Shown here: positions 61,226 to 64,000 of the stretch, piece after piece
Position numbering within the stretch: position 1 is the first letter of the stretch
Layout: every line of letters starts with the position of its first letter
From: Heyndrickxia ginsengihumi
GTDB taxonomy: Bacteria; Bacillota; Bacilli; Bacillales; Bacillaceae_C
Direction: 5' to 3'
Assembly: GCF_011008565.1 (NCBI RefSeq)
Contig: NZ_JAAIWK010000004.1
Span: 142,851-206,850, forward strand
Length of the DNA stretch: 64,000 bases
Program-made: the position numbers and the translations under genes
The notes under the pieces: generated by a model
Told to the model about the DNA's origin: nothing
The model's input: the letters and a program-made list of their open reading frames with translations, nothing else
The model's database searches: none

Positions 61226-61318
61226 TTTTTTAAAAGGAAAATAACAAGTATAAAAGAACATCCTTTAAAAATTTATTGCTATTTATTAGATGAGGTCAGT
61301 TGTTTATCAAGATGAATG

Positions 61319-61352
61319 GAGCAGAAGGATGCGAGACTCCTGGAGCGAACAC
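61319..61352 (+). repeat. GC-rich dispersed repeat, partial copy (E)
   Basis: GAGCAGAAGGATGCGAGACT CCTGGAGCGAA joins the left end of the element directly to its right end, as expected from an internal deletion. Confidence 0.6.
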
Positions 61353-61615
61353 CATCTTCTTTTTTGTAAAAAAACAATAAAGTTTACAAAAACAGCTTTC
61401 TTTTCATTTTATACCATCCTATAACTCTTGAATGGTTGAGAAAAGAAGCATTTTATTGATGAAGTAAAGGCTTGGTCGTTACACTTTAACTTTTTCTCTT
61501 TTGACTTTTGATAACTGAATATATGGAAAATTTTATGTTTTTCCATATATAGACACTTCTCTCATGCATATTTCGATCCTGATTTGGAAAGGAATAGATT
61601 GGGAGGAGTGAATAC

Positions 61616-62230
61616 ATGAACAAGAAAAAATGGTTAAAACGACTTATTATGGCTGTACTGCTTGTCTTTGCGTTACTTTCGTGCTTTAAAACAATTTCTG
61701 GAGTCGATGCCCGTGAAATTAATGCCTATAACCAATCAGAAAACATCGAAAAAGGAACAACATCGAGTCAAAAGAAAACACAGTCTCTAGAAGATGCGTA
61801 TAATTGGAGCAAGGAATATCCCCATAAACAAGTAGTAGCAACAGGATATACAGCCGGAGTTGAATCGACTGGCAAAACACCGAACGAACCGGGTTATGGA
61901 ATTACGTACTCAGGAGTGAAAGTGAAAAGAGATTTATATTCAACCATTGCTGCGGATACGAATATCTTTCCGATTGGAACGATTCTTTTTATTCCTGGTT
62001 ACGGTTACGGAGTCGTTGCTGATACAGGCTCTGCTATTAAAGGAAATCATTTAGACCTGTATTATAAAACAGTATCGGATGTTTATAACAAATGGGGAAA
62101 GCAAACATTAGATGTCTATATTGTAAAAATGGGAAAAGGGAAATTAACTGAGAAGGATCTTACACATTTAAATGAAAATAAGGCAATGCAAGTATACCGA
62201 CAACAATATATAAAATCAGAGGTAGAATAG
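61616..62230 (+). CDS. yuiC: 3D-domain muralytic protein YuiC
   Basis: Exported MltA-like 3D-domain lytic transglycosylase, a Firmicute counterpart of resuscitation-promoting factors (stationary-phase survival family). N-terminal basic region and hydrophobic segment (residues 8-26) form a signal peptide or anchor. The three Asp residues of the domain are D114 (AADTN), D136 (VADTGSA) and D147 (HLDLYY). 204 residues; RBS GGGAGGAG. The final codon lies in its terminator. Confidence 0.92.
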   Translation: MNKKKWLKRLIMAVLLVFALLSCFKTISGVDAREINAYNQSENIEKGTTSSQKKTQSLEDAYNWSKEYPHKQVVATGYTAGVESTGKTPNEPGYGITYSGVKVKRDLYSTIAADTNIFPIGTILFIPGYGYGVVADTGSAIKGNHLDLYYKTVSDVYNKWGKQTLDVYIVKMGKGKLTEKDLTHLNENKAMQVYRQQYIKSEVE

Positions 62231-62257
62231 CGCAAATACAATTGCGCTTATTTTTAT
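62229..62257 (+). terminator. Terminator after yuiC
   Basis: A perfect 7-bp stem AGCGCAA/TTGCGCT with a 6-base loop is followed by TATTTTTAT; it overlaps the yuiC stop. Confidence 0.8.
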
Positions 62258-62322
62258 ATCTGATGTAAAAAATCGAATGTTTCTTGTTGCTAGTACGATA
62301 TAATAGAGTTGAGGTGAAAACA

Positions 62323-63813
62323 ATGTTTGAAGTACATAATAAAAATCCATTTACAAGTGAAGATGATTGTTTATTTATTGGTGTTCAAAATGTACCAGAA
62401 AAATTTAATGGTCAGTTAGCTCAATTAGATAGCATGTTTAACGGGCAACTAACGGAGCTAGTAAAACAAGGAGATATTTCCGCCAAATGTAAACAGTTAT
62501 CTATTATTCATACATTAGGAAACATGTCTGTAAAACGTTTAGTATTTATCGGGCTAGGAAATCCGAAATATTTAAAGGAAGAGCAGTTAAAAAAAGCCTT
62601 CGGAAGAGCATTTAAGCATGCTCAAAAACAAAAATGGAAATCAATAGGAATTGTTCTTGATAGCTTTATAACCGAAACGTTGCCTTTTGATGATGTGACT
62701 TATATCATCAGTGAAGCTTTTCCTTTAGCTACATATCATTTTGCTGGATATAAGCAACAGGCAAATATTCCAGATGTGAATATTGAAAAAATCGATATCT
62801 TTAGTGAATATGATCAGCAAGAAATCAATGCTGCTTGCACAACTGGTTATGCTTATGGAAAGGCGACCAACTCTGCAAGAACATTAGTAAACACACCTGC
62901 CAATCTTTTGACAGCTTCAGATTTAGCAGATTATGCAAAGCAATTAGCTGATACATATCAATTTGAGCTTGAAATTTTAGAAAAAGAAGATATGGAAAGA
63001 CTTGGAATGGGGGCGATGCTCGCTGTCAATAAAGGATCAGTAGAGCCTCCAAAAATGATTGTATTAAAATATAAAGGGAAAGAACAGTGGACCGATGTCA
63101 TTGGCCTAGTAGGAAAAGGGGTTACGTTCGATACAGGGGGATATTCTCTTAAAACAAAAGCGGGCATTGTCGGTATGAAAACAGATATGGGCGGTGCTGC
63201 AGCAGTTTTAGGAGCTATGGAAATCATCGGCGAATTAAAACCTGAGAAAAATGTAGTGGCGGTTATTCCTTCAACAGATAATATGATTAGCGGCAATGCA
63301 TTTAAGCCTGATGATGTTATCACAAGTTTTAGTGGAAAAACGATTGAAGTATTGAATACGGATGCGGAAGGAAGACTTATTTTAGCTGACGCTGTAACTT
63401 ATGCCCAACATCACGGAGCAAACTATCTTATTGATGTTGCTACATTGACAGGCGGTGTAATTACTGCTCTAGGTTTGGATAAGACAGGTGCAATGACGAA
63501 TGATGAGGCATTTTTTGAACAAGTACTTGAAGCTTCTTTAGAAAGTGGAGAATTTATTTGGAGACTTCCAATTACTGAATCTGATCGTGAGCGGGTAAGA
63601 AATAGCTCTATCGCTGATTTAAATAATTCTCCAGGTAGAGAAGGTCATGCCATTATGGGTGGGGCATTTATAGGAGAATTTGCTGAGCATACTCCTTGGG
63701 TCCACCTTGATATTGCAGGAACAGCTACAGTTAATAAAGATCATGATCTTGGTCCAGCAGGTGCAACAGGTGTAATGGTTCGAACACTTGCAACATTAGT
63801 TGAAAGGTTTTAA
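62323..63813 (+). CDS. yuiE: Leucyl aminopeptidase (M17 family, YuiE/PepA)
   Basis: Cytosolic di-metal leucine aminopeptidase releasing N-terminal residues from peptides. The 496 residues have an N-terminal macro-like domain and the C-terminal catalytic domain with [27 protein letters not shown] and the signature [10 protein letters not shown], covering the metal ligands and catalytic Lys/Arg. The frame opens at 62284; the ATG at 62323 follows GAGGTGA by 6 bases. Matches YuiE, which lies near yuiC in B. subtilis. Confidence 0.96.
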   Translation: MFEVHNKNPFTSEDDCLFIGVQNVPEKFNGQLAQLDSMFNGQLTELVKQGDISAKCKQLSIIHTLGNMSVKRLVFIGLGNPKYLKEEQLKKAFGRAFKHAQKQKWKSIGIVLDSFITETLPFDDVTYIISEAFPLATYHFAGYKQQANIPDVNIEKIDIFSEYDQQEINAACTTGYAYGKATNSARTLVNTPANLLTASDLADYAKQLADTYQFELEILEKEDMERLGMGAMLAVNKGSVEPPKMIVLKYKGKEQWTDVIGLVGKGVTFDTGGYSLKTKAGIVGMKTDMGGAAAVLGAMEIIGELKPEKNVVAVIPSTDNMISGNAFKPDDVITSFSGKTIEVLNTDAEGRLILADAVTYAQHHGANYLIDVATLTGGVITALGLDKTGAMTNDEAFFEQVLEASLESGEFIWRLPITESDRERVRNSSIADLNNSPGREGHAIMGGAFIGEFAEHTPWVHLDIAGTATVNKDHDLGPAGATGVMVRTLATLVERF

Positions 63814-63845
63814 TTTCTTTTTTTAAAAAAGGAGTTGTTGATCTT

Positions 63846-63901
63846 CGCTTCAGGATGCTCGCTTTCCGCGGGCAGATGCTGAGCCCCCTCGGCGCTGCAC
63901 G
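63846..63901 (-). repeat. GC-rich dispersed repeat, inverted copy (F)
   Basis: The reverse complement reads GCAGCGCCGAGGGGG, CAGCATCTGCCCGCGGAAAG, CGAGCATCCTGAAGCG, matching the right half of the copy at 24221 in opposite orientation. Confidence 0.7.
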
Positions 63902-63952
63902 GAGGCCACTGAAAATCTTACGTTTTTATATAAATTGATTTAGCAAAGGCAG

Positions 63953-64000
63953 AAAAAAGGCAGTTTGTTGTTCTAGTTCAGACAACAAACTGCCTTTTTT
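63953..64000. terminator. Strong terminator at the right edge
   Basis: A perfect 19-bp stem AAAAAAGGCAGTTTGTTGT / ACAACAAACTGCCTTTTTT with a 10-base loop. It can act in both directions and probably separates yuiE from a gene beyond the window. Confidence 0.93.

Larger units (their letters stand above)
61141..61615. other. Intergenic region between yumB and yuiC
   Basis: 475 bases holding two partial copies of the GC-rich repeat (61172-61225 and 61319-61352) amid AT-rich DNA. No gene and no clear terminator for yumB was seen. Confidence 0.5.

Overview
The window is a chromosomal segment of a low-GC, endospore-forming Bacillaceae bacterium. Much of its gene content and order matches Bacillus subtilis: the gap-pgk-tpi-gpm-eno glycolytic operon, secG-est-rnr-smpB-ssrA, the yusN/fadM/fadN/fadA/fadE-yusI-gcvH-yusE block, sufCDSUB, yunD-yunC-yunB-lytH-lipA, and the yutD to yuiE run. 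Sporulation is indicated by lytH, yunB, yutH and two CotF/YusN-type coat proteins. The sequence does not allow me to name the species. There is no rRNA, tRNA, CRISPR array, insertion sequence or prophage; the only RNA gene is tmRNA.

Layout. (1) 1-10.2 kb: the 3' end of gap, the rest of lower glycolysis, then the secretion and ribosome-rescue block ending in ssrA. (2) 10.25-15.6 kb: an accessory stretch with a luciferase-like flavin monooxygenase, a 14-TM drug exporter with a TetR regulator, and an HpaB-type hydroxylase. (3) 15.8-22.4 kb: the most unusual part, a same-strand run of eight envelope-related genes: two paralogous MGDG-synthase/UgtP-like glycosyltransferases, a DedA protein, an ECF sigma factor, its zinc-finger anti-sigma factor, a bactofilin-like membrane protein, a polysaccharide deacetylase and a PAP2 phosphatase. 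A candidate ECF-type promoter lies in front of the first gene. (4) 22.4-30.2 kb: katA with two PerR-like boxes; a SwrC-type RND pump whose promoter carries two TGACTGGTCA operators; and, divergent from it, a YwaC-type small alarmone synthetase followed by the YerO-type TetR regulator. Then come a tiny sigma-B-type stress membrane protein and thioredoxin YdbP. (5) 30.6-41.6 kb: RodA, coat proteins, the fatty-acid beta-oxidation genes with a FadR box, YusI, GcvH and YusE. (6) 42-47.2 kb: the SUF Fe-S assembly operon. (7) 47.4-64 kb: conserved housekeeping and sporulation genes, including lipoate synthase, NifU-like and ErpA-like Fe-S proteins, two flavoprotein reductases, a 3D-domain muralytic enzyme and leucyl aminopeptidase.

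The intergenic DNA holds fragments of one GC-rich dispersed repeat family (six copies, in several states of decay), two large nested palindromic elements (22401-22528 and 41650-41770) and many strong intrinsic terminators, often shared by convergent genes. Several genes start at TTG or GTG codons behind good ribosome binding sites; start sites were chosen from the Shine-Dalgarno sequence plus what is remembered of homologues. Family assignments are by recognition of motifs and recalled homologues; no database search was run.
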